Shown: positions 43,083-51,939, numbered from the stretch's first letter. The stretch is DNA of 64,000 bases from Chthonomonas sp. UBA2362 (GCA_002344135.1 DDTO01000008.1:62001-126000), one strand, 5' to 3'. Translations and numbers: made by a program. The notes: generated by a model from the letters alone, not told the origin.

Positions 43083-44026
43083 AGGGTCTTAGGAATCGCG
43101 AAATCGGAGTCCTCAAGTGGCTTGGTCCAAGTCCAGCGGGCCTGCCATTGAGCTTCGACCTTCTTTCCGTTTTTCTGCACGGTCTTCACGCGGATCGCGA
43201 GGGGCAGGAAGTGGACGGCGTCGAATCGGGCCTCGATTTCCTCGGATTTGGGAGACGTTCGGCTCGCAACGACGCGGTAGTACTTTTGTGGCAAGCCGCC
43301 CTCTCCAGGGAGGATCGTACGCATCTCGACGCTCGCCTTATAGCCGCCCCTTCCGGCGGCGAGAGCCTCGAAGTACGGCTTCCAGCTGTCGTGCCCGGTG
43401 ACGAGTCCGGCGAAGATTTGCTTCGTGAAGGTGAGAGGCCAGTTCTCGACGAGATCGTCCCCGAGCCGATCGGGGATACGTTTCCACTCCCCATTCTCCA
43501 GCATCGCCTTGCCGTCCGAGGGGTTGCCCAGCAGACGGTTGATCCGTGCCGGCTGGTAGGGAAGGTTGTATTCGATCGCGAACTCTTTGTCGCTCCGAAT
43601 CTTGATGAGGCTAGTTACGTTGCCGCTCATCTCGCCGTTGTCGGCTAGCAGGGTCGCCTCGCCGTACGCACCCTTGAGCGAACGCATTGTCTCACCCACC
43701 TTCTCACCAAGTTCGGCGAAAGTCAGGTCGGATTTCATCCAGCCCTTCGTATTCGGCGCGGCAATATCGACCGTGAGCTTGGGCGGGTCCGGCACCTTCT
43801 CGGCGGTTGGCTCGCGCTTCGGGATCGGCTTCGAAGGCGAGCCGCTCGGGTTGGATGCCGAGGCCTCGGGCGAGGCAGTTCCCGTACCCTTCGGCGCATC
43901 GCCGCCTCCGGCGAAGGTGGTGTCGGGCGGCGTGTATTCGCCGGACGAAGTTTCCTTGGCTTTCTGACAGCCGGAAAGGGTCGCCATACCGACCACGAAC
44001 GCTAAGAGTAATCGAAAAGTCATCAT
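43079..44026 (-). CDS. Lipoprotein with LolA-like domain
   Basis: 315 residues. Lipobox TLSGC puts the acylated Cys near residue 20, followed by a ~70-residue low-complexity linker rich in Pro/Ser/Gly. The rest resembles the LolA superfamily: MRSLKGAYGEATLLADN, FAIEYNLPYQP, EARFDAVHFLPLAIRVKT, and a C-terminal PLEDSDFAIP. These proteins bind hydrophobic ligands. The ATG at 44026 overlaps the stop of the branching-enzyme gene (ATGA), so the pair is coupled; whether lipid binding relates to glycogen metabolism is unclear. Confidence 0.78.
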   Translation of the reverse strand: MMTFRLLLAFVVGMATLSGCQKAKETSSGEYTPPDTTFAGGGDAPKGTGTASPEASASNPSGSPSKPIPKREPTAEKVPDPPKLTVDIAAPNTKGWMKSDLTFAELGEKVGETMRSLKGAYGEATLLADNGEMSGNVTSLIKIRSDKEFAIEYNLPYQPARINRLLGNPSDGKAMLENGEWKRIPDRLGDDLVENWPLTFTKQIFAGLVTGHDSWKPYFEALAAGRGGYKASVEMRTILPGEGGLPQKYYRVVASRTSPKSEEIEARFDAVHFLPLAIRVKTVQKNGKKVEAQWQARWTWTKPLEDSDFAIPKTL

Positions 44027-45732
44027 CCTGTGACCTGCGCGGGCTGTGGCGTGGGATCGAGCCGTGCCCAAAAACCGAGATCGAGCGTTGGAAACGCCGC
44101 GTCCTTACGTCGACACTCCGCAAGGAATTCGGCCTCTTCTTCTGAGATAGCCCCACCGGCGTCGACGCGGTCCGCCATTCTTGCTAGACGCTCGAACCGG
44201 TCGATGTGATCGGTGAATCGGATCTCGGCGTAGTCGCGTGCTGCCCAGGTGGAGATGAGGAACTGCCAGTCCGACGCTTCGGCGAGCAAAATTTCCCGGG
44301 CGGCCTGCTCGACGATCTCACGGGCGGGACCGGTGGCGTACTCGCGAGCCATCTGCCGCATCCTCCGTTGGGCTGGGTAGAGCCGCTCCCACGTCCAGAC
44401 ATTGTCGGGATTGATCCAAATGTGGTGGTAACCTCCCTCGCCCCAGGAGCCCTCCGGCAGGTGGATATGATGCCGCGGCGGTTCCTCGTCGAGGACGTCG
44501 CCGCCCGTGACCATCTTGAGCTCGGGATCGGCCGCCATGTGCCGGGCGACCTCATAGAGGAACTCGGGCCCCTCCCACCACCAGTGTCCGAAGAGTTCCG
44601 TGTCGTACATCGCCACCAGAGTCCCGGTTCGATCGGCCAGGCCCTTATAATGTGCCAAGGTACTTTTAACCAATTGGACAAAATCCTTCGCGTGCGCCTC
44701 GATGTTCTCGAAGGCCTTCCATGGGTCGTATGGCTGCTTCGCGCCGAGGTCGGACTTGTTTTCGCTGATTCGCCAATATCGGTGGCGACCGGGATACAGC
44801 TGCTTGTGAAACTCGAGGTAGTGTGGATCGCCGGGATAGCCGACATCGCCCGACCAGACCCGAACCGTCGTATGGGGGTCGCGAGCGAAGATGACCGTCT
44901 CGCCGACGGCGTAGTGTTCGTACTCGCTCCGGTACTCCGCTGGAGGCGAGAACATCTTCTTGCTCCGCGAAAAGAGCTCGGCCAGTTGGGGGAAATTTGC
45001 TCCGTATGTCCCCAGGGGTTCGCCGCCACGGATCATGTGGGAGTCCACGAAGAAGTACTCCAAGCCGTTCTCATGGAGGATCTGCTCGACACCCTTTCTC
45101 GGCCAGGTCGTCTCGTTCTCGCCGACGGGAGCCTTCCAGTCGTAGGCGGGCCGATAGGCGCACTCAGGCAGCCAGATGCCGCGGGGCTGGCGCCCGAACC
45201 GCTGCCGATACGTTTCGACGCCGAGTTTCACCTGCGCCTGCACCGATTCGTCGGTGCCTAACAGAGGGAAGTACCCGTGGGTCGCCCCGCAGGTGATGAT
45301 CTCGATCGACCCTTCTTCCTGAAAGAACCGAAACCCCTCGCAAATCGACCGTCCCCATTGGTGTTTGAACTGGACCAGCGCGCGAGTGTAGACCCGCTGC
45401 CACATCGCCGCCAACCCCTCCATCCAGAGCGGCCCCTGGGCGCGGAAGTTCTTCTGATCTCGGAGGGCGGCGTCGATTTTTTCCTGGCAGTATTCGGCGA
45501 ACCCTTCTTTGAAACTCGGGTCGTCGAGTTGCTCGGCGAGGATCGGCGAGATGTTCACCGTCCACCGGGGGGCGATGCCCTGGTTCCTCAGCCGGTCGAG
45601 CGCATCGAGCAAGGGGAGATAGCACTCGGCGGCGGATTCGAAGATCCAGTCGGTCCCATGCGGTGATTTCCCATGCGAGAGCACGTAGGGCATGTGCGAG
45701 TGGAGGCACAGGAGGAACCGGCCGATGGGCAT
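44023..45732 (-). CDS. GH57 glycoside hydrolase (DUF1957), 1,4-alpha-glucan branching enzyme-like
   Basis: 569 residues. GH57 motifs: LLCLHSHMPYV (His11, His13), IWLPECAYRP with nucleophile Glu190, and AMYDTELFGHWWWEGP with acid/base Asp377. The C-terminal DUF1957 domain (from ~450) has RMRQMAREYATGPAREIVEQA and SDWQFLIST, typical of bacterial GH57 branching enzymes. It would form alpha-1,6 branches in glycogen. The ATG at 45732 starts at the first conserved strand; a longer frame runs through dispersed hairpin repeats and is not believed. Confidence 0.93.
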   Translation of the reverse strand: MPIGRFLLCLHSHMPYVLSHGKSPHGTDWIFESAAECYLPLLDALDRLRNQGIAPRWTVNISPILAEQLDDPSFKEGFAEYCQEKIDAALRDQKNFRAQGPLWMEGLAAMWQRVYTRALVQFKHQWGRSICEGFRFFQEEGSIEIITCGATHGYFPLLGTDESVQAQVKLGVETYRQRFGRQPRGIWLPECAYRPAYDWKAPVGENETTWPRKGVEQILHENGLEYFFVDSHMIRGGEPLGTYGANFPQLAELFSRSKKMFSPPAEYRSEYEHYAVGETVIFARDPHTTVRVWSGDVGYPGDPHYLEFHKQLYPGRHRYWRISENKSDLGAKQPYDPWKAFENIEAHAKDFVQLVKSTLAHYKGLADRTGTLVAMYDTELFGHWWWEGPEFLYEVARHMAADPELKMVTGGDVLDEEPPRHHIHLPEGSWGEGGYHHIWINPDNVWTWERLYPAQRRMRQMAREYATGPAREIVEQAAREILLAEASDWQFLISTWAARDYAEIRFTDHIDRFERLARMADRVDAGGAISEEEAEFLAECRRKDAAFPTLDLGFWARLDPTPQPAQVTG

Positions 45733-45748
45733 CGGCCCATTGTGGCAC

Positions 45749-45853
45749 CTGGAGTGCCGATTCGACGGCGCCCACTTGGAGGCCGCGGCTTGGCCGTGCT
45801 TTGGTTTGCCGGCTCGGCGCGTTCCTGGAGTACGCGGGCGTGGCCGCGCTGTG
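45749..45853. repeat. Three short palindromes of the GGAGTGCGCGG family
   Basis: Within 105 bases there are three imperfect palindromes: GTGCCG/CGGCGC, GCCGCGG/CCGTGC and ACGCGG/CCGCGC, each starting with TGGAG and ending near a TGTGG or TTTGG motif. They fill the space just upstream of the GH57 start and resemble the unit at 24564. Confidence 0.5.
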
Positions 45854-45882
45854 GCTTGCAGCCGCTCGTTGCGCTGTTCGTG

Positions 45883-46010
45883 CCGCGGGAAGACGGCCCT
45901 GGACCGTGGCCACGAGCCCATCCCCCGGCTACCTCCCGCCGGTAGCCCGCGGATGGCTTGTGCGGCGGGAAGACGGCCCTGTACCGGGGGCACGAGCCAT
46001 CCCCCGGCTG
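45883..46010. repeat. Two copies of the multi-hairpin repeat element (80-bp spacing)
   Basis: Two units start with GGGAAGACGGCCCT at 45887 and 45967, 80 bases apart. Unit 1 has GGCTACC/GGTAGCC (45927-45947); unit 2 has CCGGGGG/CCCCCGG with a 10-base loop (45984-46007). Degenerate compared with the 83-bp copies at 50664-50850. Confidence 0.7.
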
Positions 46011-46064
46011 GCTTGCCAATCGGAACGGGCAGACCGCGGATGAATCGAAAAGCGCGCCGTTCGG

Positions 46065-47291
46065 CTAGGCCGGACCGATGGTCGTGGTGCTGACCTTATC
46101 CTCGGTGAGGATCCTTCCCGCCAACTCGGCGACCTGCTCGACGGTGACGGCCTCGATCTTGGCGAGCGTCTCCTCGATCGGCACCTCGCGCTCATGATTG
46201 AGTTCGTTCTTGGTCATCCGCATCATTCTCGCGCTCATCCCCTCCAGCGCGAGCACGAGGTTCCCGGAGACGTTCCGCTTCACCCGTTCGACCTCGTCTT
46301 CGCTGGGACCGTCCTCGATGAGGCGCCCGAATTCGACGCGCACCAGTTCCTGCACTTGGGGCCAGTACTCCTTCGCGGTGCCGCCGTAGACGGTGAGGGC
46401 GCCGCCCGACGAGTAGGACAGGCCGTAGCTGCCGATCGAGTACGCCAGTCCGCGCTTTTCGCGGATTTCTTGGAACAGTCGGCTGCTCATCCCACCGCCG
46501 AGAATGCCGTCGAGAACCACCGACGTGTGGAGCTCGGCATCGTAAACCGAGGCGGAATCGGTGCCGATGCAAAAATGGACCTGTTCGATGGACTTGTGGA
46601 CGTCGAGGGTTCCGGCCGATCCTTGAGGTCGCGGCGGCTGATCGTCCGCGGCGCCCGGCTGAATGCCGCCGAGCCACTCGCGGGCCATCCGAACGACGTC
46701 GTCGGGCTCGACGTAACCCGCGGCGGCGAGGACTACGTTCTCACCACGGTACTGCCGATCGATATATCGAACGATGTCGCTCCGCTCGAAACTGGAAACG
46801 GTTTCGCGCGTGCCGATCACCGGCTTTCCGAGCGGATGCTGCCCCCAGCGAGCCTGCATGTGGAGGTCGTGAACATGGTCGCCGGGCTCGTCCTCACCTC
46901 GCTTGATTTCCTCGAGGACGACCGTCTTCTCTCGTCCGATCTCTTCGGGGTCGAGCAGCGAGCCGGTCATCATATCGGCCAAGACGTCGACCGCGCACTC
47001 GGCGTCGCCAGCCAAGACGCGGCAGTAGTAGCAGGTCTGCTCCTTATCGGTGAAGGCGTTGAGCATTCCGCCACGCCCTTCGATCGCCTCGGCGATCTGC
47101 TTGGCGTTGCGCCGCGACGTCCCCTTGAAGAGCATGTGCTCGATGAAGTGGGTAATCCCCTCTTCGCCGGGCTGTTCGTGCCGGCTGCCGGTCTTGCACC
47201 AAAGGCCGATCGCGACCGATCGGACGTGGTGGATGGGCTCGACGAGCACGCGGACACCGTTGTCGAGCTTTACTTTCGTGATTTCACCCAT
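46065..47291 (-). CDS. M16 family zinc peptidase (pitrilysin-like)
   Basis: 408 residues. The inverted zinc motif HFIEH (His48, Glu51, His52) plus the distal Glu in VVLEEIKRGEDEP (~127-128) mark an active M16 subunit. The C-terminal M16_C half has IREKRGLAYSIGSYGLSYS, the signature of the substrate-binding strand (RE..gLaY.v.s). M16B peptidases of this size are often processing peptidases, working as pairs or dimers. CATAAT lies 11 bases before the ATG, with no ribosome site. Confidence 0.94.
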   Translation of the reverse strand: MGEITKVKLDNGVRVLVEPIHHVRSVAIGLWCKTGSRHEQPGEEGITHFIEHMLFKGTSRRNAKQIAEAIEGRGGMLNAFTDKEQTCYYCRVLAGDAECAVDVLADMMTGSLLDPEEIGREKTVVLEEIKRGEDEPGDHVHDLHMQARWGQHPLGKPVIGTRETVSSFERSDIVRYIDRQYRGENVVLAAAGYVEPDDVVRMAREWLGGIQPGAADDQPPRPQGSAGTLDVHKSIEQVHFCIGTDSASVYDAELHTSVVLDGILGGGMSSRLFQEIREKRGLAYSIGSYGLSYSSGGALTVYGGTAKEYWPQVQELVRVEFGRLIEDGPSEDEVERVKRNVSGNLVLALEGMSARMMRMTKNELNHEREVPIEETLAKIEAVTVEQVAELAGRILTEDKVSTTTIGPA

Positions 47292-47303
47292 TCAGAGGGT
47301 TCA

Positions 47304-48362
47304 TTATGACCCTGGGTGACCGTGCTCCATCGCGACCCGCAGGTGCTCGGGTGCCGAGGCGCGGTTCTGGAGGCACCATTCGTCTGCCCAGGCGGCGCGC
47401 ACCATCATGCTGTTGGCGATGTTCGGCAGAAGCAGCTTGTTGTAGATCGTGTTGGGCAGGAAGCAGCGAAACGCCAACTGTCCCCCATGGCAGCACCACG
47501 ACCCGAGCATATGGGATCGTTTCCACTCCTTGCGTTCGTAATCGTTCAGTTCGAGCGCCAGGTGCGCGATGCGGCCCGGCTCTAGAAGAAGCGGGAGCGT
47601 CAGGGTGAAGTGGAGTCCGTTGCCGATCGCCGGATGCGGCTCCAGGGTCGTGACGTCCAGCACTGCCTGAGGCTCGCCGCCCATCGCATCATGCCCGGGA
47701 CCGGTCCACCGGAAGGTCGCCTTGAGCCAATTCGTGTGATCCGATTGAACGGTCTCGGCCTCGCGTTCCATGAATCGCTCCGTCTCTTCCCACTCTTCGA
47801 CCCCGATCCACCGGCTCGCCATCGCGCCTTGGGGCTTGAAGAACAACTCGCGGGATTGAAGCATCGGATCGGGCGTGGAGCGCAGGCCGCTGACGGGGTG
47901 GTCACTCATCGCGGGCACGGCGTGCTGCTGCCCGCGCGAAAGCTGGGTCGCGATTTCCTGCGCCTCCGCGACTTGGAGGGCGGCAGCGGCGAAGAAGGTC
48001 TTCTTGAGCCAATCGATGTTCTCCGGGCTCGCGTAAACGCTGCTGTGGAGGCGGAAAGTGTCGGTCGCCGCATCGTAGACGATCGCGCTGAACGTGCAGG
48101 CGTCGATTGCCGTCTCGAGGGCGAGCTCGAAATCCTCGTGGTGCCCGCGTCCCTTGATGAGATCGGTTTCGGCGTGCATGCGGTAGACCGCTTGAGCATT
48201 GTGATAGAGGCCGATATCGGCCCAAATGTGCTGAGCAAAACCCGAGGGCCACCATTGGAACCCGCGCGCCTCGTCCTTGCGCCAGCGGTCTTCGATGCGT
48301 AGGGCGTCGTGCACATCGCCGATGAGCGTAAGCCCCAAATCCGATCGTTCTTTCCAAGACAT
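47304..48362 (-). CDS. Protein of unknown function (YbjN-like N-terminal pattern)
   Basis: 352 residues, cytoplasmic by composition. The N-terminal 150 residues (FSAIVYDAATDTFRLHSSV, IDWLKKTFFAAAALQVAEAQ) have the strand-helix pattern of YbjN/type III-chaperone-like folds, but similarity is weak. The C-terminal half is strand-rich with Trp/His (IGNGLHFTLTLPLLLEP, HMLGSWCCHGGQLAFRCF). No catalytic motif. A perfect TATAAT (48384-48389, minus strand) with a short leader drives it. It ends 12 bases before the M16 peptidase. Confidence 0.78.
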   Translation of the reverse strand: MSWKERSDLGLTLIGDVHDALRIEDRWRKDEARGFQWWPSGFAQHIWADIGLYHNAQAVYRMHAETDLIKGRGHHEDFELALETAIDACTFSAIVYDAATDTFRLHSSVYASPENIDWLKKTFFAAAALQVAEAQEIATQLSRGQQHAVPAMSDHPVSGLRSTPDPMLQSRELFFKPQGAMASRWIGVEEWEETERFMEREAETVQSDHTNWLKATFRWTGPGHDAMGGEPQAVLDVTTLEPHPAIGNGLHFTLTLPLLLEPGRIAHLALELNDYERKEWKRSHMLGSWCCHGGQLAFRCFLPNTIYNKLLLPNIANSMMVRAAWADEWCLQNRASAPEHLRVAMEHGHPGS

Positions 48363-48383
48363 TTCGTTCGCCTCGCTACCGTG

Positions 48384-48389
48384 ATTATA
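48384..48389 (-). promoter_or_regulatory. -10 box TATAAT upstream of gene ending 47304
   Basis: Perfect TATAAT on the minus strand, 21 bases before the ATG at 48362, leaving a leader with the weak ribosome site GAGG. Confidence 0.5.
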
Positions 48390-48574
48390 TGTGCATTTTT
48401 GACGACTTGAGACGAATCTTGGATGCAGATTCGAACTGTTTATCCCCCTAAACCCGTCAAAATCTCTTTAATCACAGTGGAGGCGACCGGAACCTGGCCC
48501 TCTGACCGAACCTCGGGCACGGTTCTTGCCGTCCAACGATGGAGGCGAGCCGCTGGCTCGTTCGGAGGAATTCT

Positions 48575-50656
48575 TTGGCTAAGTTTCTTGTCTATGCCGC
48601 CATTTTCGGCCTCGCGGTCACGGCATCCGCGCAGAGCAGGCTCAAGGTTTACGAGGAGCACTCCGGTGTAATGGAGTTTTCAGGCGAAATGATCGCCCGG
48701 CCCATGCTGCGCGAACAACTCCTCGCCCAGGTAGGTGCGAAGAACGCCGATAGGCTACTCTCGAGGGCCCGCTCTGTGGTGAAAGGGATGACGCTCCGCT
48801 ACTACCGCGAAACCGACGAATACATTTTGCGAATTCCTTTCGGCTTCGACGAGAACTCGTTGTCGAGTTACCTGATGGGTCTCGGCGGGTTTCAGTATGT
48901 CGAACCGAACTACATTTGCTACCCGGTCTTGACGCCGAACGATCCGATGTACGGCAGCCAGTGGTGGCTGCCGAAAATCGAGGCCGCCCGCGCCTGGGAC
49001 CGGTACACGGGACAGAGTTCGGTCGTCGCCGCGATTTGCGACACCGGATGCGACCTCGGCCATCAGGACCTTGCCGGGCGCTATGTCAGTGGCTACAACT
49101 CGGCCGACGACTTGCCGCAGTCGTTGGGCGGACAGGTCGGCAACCTCCACCCACACGGCACCCACGTAGCCGGCATCGTGGGAGCCATCGGCAACAACGG
49201 CGTCGGCGTTTCGGGTGTGAATTGGAACGTTTCGATCATGCCGGTCCGTGTGAGCAATCAAACCTCGGGCAGTTCGAGTTACGAATTCCTCACTCGCGGC
49301 GCGCGATGGGCTGCCGAGAACGGCGCCAAGGTTATCAACACCAGCTACAGCGGCGTCTCGGGCGCGACGATCGGGACGACGGGAACCTACATCCGAAGCC
49401 TCGGCGCGCTCTATTTCTACGCGGCAGGCAACGATGGGGCGAACCTGAGCGGATTCGATCATGCCGACGTCGTCGTCGTCGGTGCCACCGACTCGGGTGA
49501 TGCACGCGCGGGCTTCTCGGCGTACGGCCTCGCCGTCGACGTCTTCGCCCCCGGAGTCGACGTTCTGAGCACCATCCCCGGCAATGACTACGCCGCCTGG
49601 AGCGGCACGAGCATGGCCACGCCCGTCGCCTGCGGGATCGCCGGGCTGCTGTGGTCGGCCAATCCGAATCTAACCTCGCTGGAAGTAGAGCAGTTTCTTT
49701 CTACCGGCTGCGACGATCTCGGCCCTCCTGGCAACGACGTGGATTGGGGGTGGGGCCGAGTAAACGCCTACCGCACTCTCGCCCAAGGCGTGGCTCAGAT
49801 CAAGCAGAACCCGTCCACCGGCAACTATTACGAGCGGGTCACCGTACCGGGCAATGCGTCGAGCGCGAGCAATGCTGCCCAGAGTCGTTCGGTCTACGGT
49901 GTCGCCGGCCATCTCGCGACGATCACCAGTGCGGCCGAGAATCAGTGGATTCTCGCCAACCTCGATGGCGATTACCTACGGGGTCACTGGCTGGGCGGCT
50001 ACCAGCCGTTCGGCAGTCCGGAACCCGCCGGAAACTGGCGCTGGGTGACGAGCGAGCCGTGGTCGTACACGAACTGGAACCCGGGTGAGCCGAACAACGC
50101 GGGCGGCAACGAGGACTGGCTCGAATATTGGATCTCGGGCACCCTGGGCGGCTGGAACGACGCTGCATCGACTTCGGTCAGCCGTTCGACAGGCACCGGC
50201 TACGTCGTCGAGTACCCCGTGCCGGCGCCGGTGATGCTTTCGGGCACGGTCTCCCTTCAAGACTATCTCGGCTCGACGAGCGGCGTGCCGGTCACGGTTC
50301 TCCTCAAGCAGGGCTCGACCGTGATCGCCTCCTACTCGACCACGACGACCGCGGGAGGCAACTGGTCGGTGGTGACTCCCTGGAAAGGGAACTACCGAAT
50401 CCTCGTCAAGGCGTCTCACTGGCTGGCAGGGTTCTACGGAGTGGTCAACCTTTGGACGAGCAACGTTCCCGGCATCGTGACGAGCCTGGTCAACGGGGAC
50501 GTGAACGGCGATAACTCCGTCGACATCGCGGACTATGCCCTTCTCTCCGGAGACTGGGGGATGGGGACGATCGGCGATCTCAACGGGGACGGCGACACGG
50601 ACATCGGCGACTTCGCGATCCTGTCTGCACGGTTCGGGCTCGACGGGGACGAGTAG
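48575..50656 (+). CDS. Secreted subtilisin-like protease with C-type lectin and dockerin-like domains
   Basis: 693 residues from the TTG at 48575, which follows GGAGGAA and starts a clean signal peptide (AKFLVYAAIFGLAVTASA). Propeptide to ~100. Subtilase S8 triad: Asp156 (AICDTGCDLG), His194 (HGTHVAG) and Ser346 (SGTSMATP). A C-type lectin-like domain (~415-545) shows ATITSAAENQWI, WSYTNWNPGEPNNAGG and GGWNDA; the EPN is typical of mannose-type calcium sites. After a beta domain, two calcium loops close the chain: GDVNGDNSVDIADYALL and GDLNGDGDTDIGDFAIL (type I dockerin-like). A calcium-dependent, glycan-targeted secreted protease is likely. Dockerin repeats need not mean a cellulosome. Confidence 0.92.
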   Translation: MAKFLVYAAIFGLAVTASAQSRLKVYEEHSGVMEFSGEMIARPMLREQLLAQVGAKNADRLLSRARSVVKGMTLRYYRETDEYILRIPFGFDENSLSSYLMGLGGFQYVEPNYICYPVLTPNDPMYGSQWWLPKIEAARAWDRYTGQSSVVAAICDTGCDLGHQDLAGRYVSGYNSADDLPQSLGGQVGNLHPHGTHVAGIVGAIGNNGVGVSGVNWNVSIMPVRVSNQTSGSSSYEFLTRGARWAAENGAKVINTSYSGVSGATIGTTGTYIRSLGALYFYAAGNDGANLSGFDHADVVVVGATDSGDARAGFSAYGLAVDVFAPGVDVLSTIPGNDYAAWSGTSMATPVACGIAGLLWSANPNLTSLEVEQFLSTGCDDLGPPGNDVDWGWGRVNAYRTLAQGVAQIKQNPSTGNYYERVTVPGNASSASNAAQSRSVYGVAGHLATITSAAENQWILANLDGDYLRGHWLGGYQPFGSPEPAGNWRWVTSEPWSYTNWNPGEPNNAGGNEDWLEYWISGTLGGWNDAASTSVSRSTGTGYVVEYPVPAPVMLSGTVSLQDYLGSTSGVPVTVLLKQGSTVIASYSTTTTAGGNWSVVTPWKGNYRILVKASHWLAGFYGVVNLWTSNVPGIVTSLVNGDVNGDNSVDIADYALLSGDWGMGTIGDLNGDGDTDIGDFAILSARFGLDGDE

Positions 50657-50663
50657 AAAGGCC

Positions 50664-50850
50664 CGCCACGGGAAGACGGCCCCGATCCGGGGGCACGACC
50701 CATCCCCCGGCTACCTCCACATCGCCGGTAGCCCGCGGATGGTTTCTGCCGCGGGAAGACGGCCCCGATCCGGGGGCACGACCCATCCTCCGGCTACCTC
50801 CACATCGCCGGTAGCCCGCGGATGGTTTTTGCCGCGGGAAGACGGTTCTC
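50664..50850. repeat. Tandem 83-bp units each folding into three consecutive hairpins
   Basis: GAAGACGG recurs at 50672, 50755 and 50838, an exact 83-bp period (third unit partial). Each full unit has CCGGGGG/CCCCCGG (loop 10), GGCTACC/GGTAGCC (loop 11) and CCCGCGG/CCGCGGG (loop 10), with neighbouring stems sharing one or two bases. In unit 2 the single change, CCTCCGG, still pairs through G-U. Further copies lie at 45883-46010 and one at 51100-51130. Confidence 0.85.
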
Positions 50851-50928
50851 ACCCGGGGACATGCGCTGAACGTCGACTTGAATCTCGCGATGCCCTTGGT
50901 CTCGGTGGGAAATACGGCCCTGGGGAGG

Positions 50929-51130
50929 CGACGCCGGAGGCGTCGAAGATGCGATAGCCCGGGGTCGAAGACCCCGGGAGGAGGAGTTCGCGATTTGAGC
51001 CGACCCCGAAGGGGTCGCAGAATCCGAGGCTCGGAGAATGTGTTGTGGCCCCCCTCCGGGGTGCGCCCGTCGGGGCGGCCCGCATCCCCGGGGTCGTAAC
51101 CGGGGGCACGACCCATCCCCCGGCTACCTC
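50929..51130. repeat. Array of triloop palindromes followed by one multi-hairpin unit
   Basis: CGACGCC-GGA-GGCGTCG (50929-50945), CCCGGGGTC-GAA-GACCCCGGG (50958-50978), CGACCCC-GAA-GGGGTCG (51001-51017), CCGA-GGC-TCGG (51024-51034) and CCCC-TCC-GGGG (51051-51061) follow one another with three-base loops. CCGGGGG/CCCCCGG with the 10-base loop of the other family comes at 51100-51123. The 641-base gap 50657-51296 holds these repeats and no gene I can support. Confidence 0.75.
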
Positions 51131-51296
51131 CCACACGCAGGTACCCCGCGCATCGGCCGTGCCCCCGAAAGACGGCGGCAAACCAGCCCTCCCCCCGCCG
51201 ATCGCGTCTTTCGGCGCTCGCGCGGTAACAATCCAGGCCAGATCCTCGTATGATCTCAAAGGCTGACTCGACAACAATGTTTCAGGAGGTTCGACA

Positions 51297-51842
51297 ATGA
51301 TTCAAAAAGCACTCTTCGCCGCTCTGACGGTTTCCGCGATCGCCCTTCCCGCGTTCGCCGCCAACTCCGGGCTCGCCGTCGGCGAGGCCGTTACCCCGTT
51401 CCACCCGGCACACATTACCGGCCCCAACAAGGGCACGACCGCATGCCCGCCCTGCACCTACGGCAACCGCCCGCAGGTCCAGGTTTGGGTGAACGGTGAT
51501 TCGCTCGAGAACGTGGCCAAGATCGCTGGCGTCCTGAACAAGACCGCCGCTTCGAACAAGGAGTTCAAAGGGTTCGTGATCTTCCTCACCAGCGACAAGC
51601 CCGCGACCGAAAAGGCCATCGTCGAAGCCAACAAGAAGCTCGGCTACGACGCGATCGCGATGGCGACTCTCGCCCCCGGTGACTCGGCGGTGAAGAACTA
51701 CAAGGTCAACGTCGCTTCCGAAGTCAAGAACACGGTCTTCGTGTACAAGGACAAGAAGGTCACCGCTAAGTTCGTGAACCTCGAGGCCAACGAGAAGGGC
51801 CTCGGCCAGCTGAACGAGGCGATCGCCAAGATCACCAACTAA
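51297..51842 (+). CDS. Secreted thioredoxin-like-fold protein, highly expressed type
   Basis: 181 residues. Signal peptide MIQKALFAALTVSAIALPAFAA with cleavage after AFA. The mature chain has TACPPCTYGNRPQVQVWV, with a CPPC motif after which a strand and helix (VAKIAGVLNKTAAS) follow, and a later FVIFLTS and NTVFVYKDKKVT. This suggests a thioredoxin-like fold with CPPC near the N-terminus, although the order differs from standard thioredoxins. Strong AGGAGG ribosome site, a possible TATGAT at 51249-51254, and an excellent intrinsic terminator downstream suggest a single, strongly expressed gene. Confidence 0.82.
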   Translation: MIQKALFAALTVSAIALPAFAANSGLAVGEAVTPFHPAHITGPNKGTTACPPCTYGNRPQVQVWVNGDSLENVAKIAGVLNKTAASNKEFKGFVIFLTSDKPATEKAIVEANKKLGYDAIAMATLAPGDSAVKNYKVNVASEVKNTVFVYKDKKVTAKFVNLEANEKGLGQLNEAIAKITN

Positions 51843-51853
51843 GGTTCGGCCCA

Positions 51854-51895
51854 CGACCCGCCCCTTCTTTTGCGAGGGGCGGGTCGCCCGTTTTT
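51854..51895 (+). terminator. Rho-independent terminator
   Basis: CGACCCGCCCCT / AGGGGCGGGTCG, a perfect 12-bp stem with a 9-base loop, followed by CCCG and TTTTT, 12 bases after the stop of the secreted protein gene. The clearest intrinsic terminator in the window. Confidence 0.9.
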
Positions 51896-51939
51896 AGGGG
51901 TCGCCGCATACGACGCCGGTCTTGCATCTCGTGAGAGGC

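Noticed and set aside
45733..45993. 87-residue N-terminal extension of the GH57 enzyme
   Set aside because: It translates hairpin repeats and is Arg/Pro-rich; GH57 proteins begin at the strand that starts with the ATG at 45732.
50535..51277. Several short open frames in the hairpin island after the subtilase gene
   Set aside because: They are translations of the repeats (for example repeated PSPGYLHIAG) with no translation signals.
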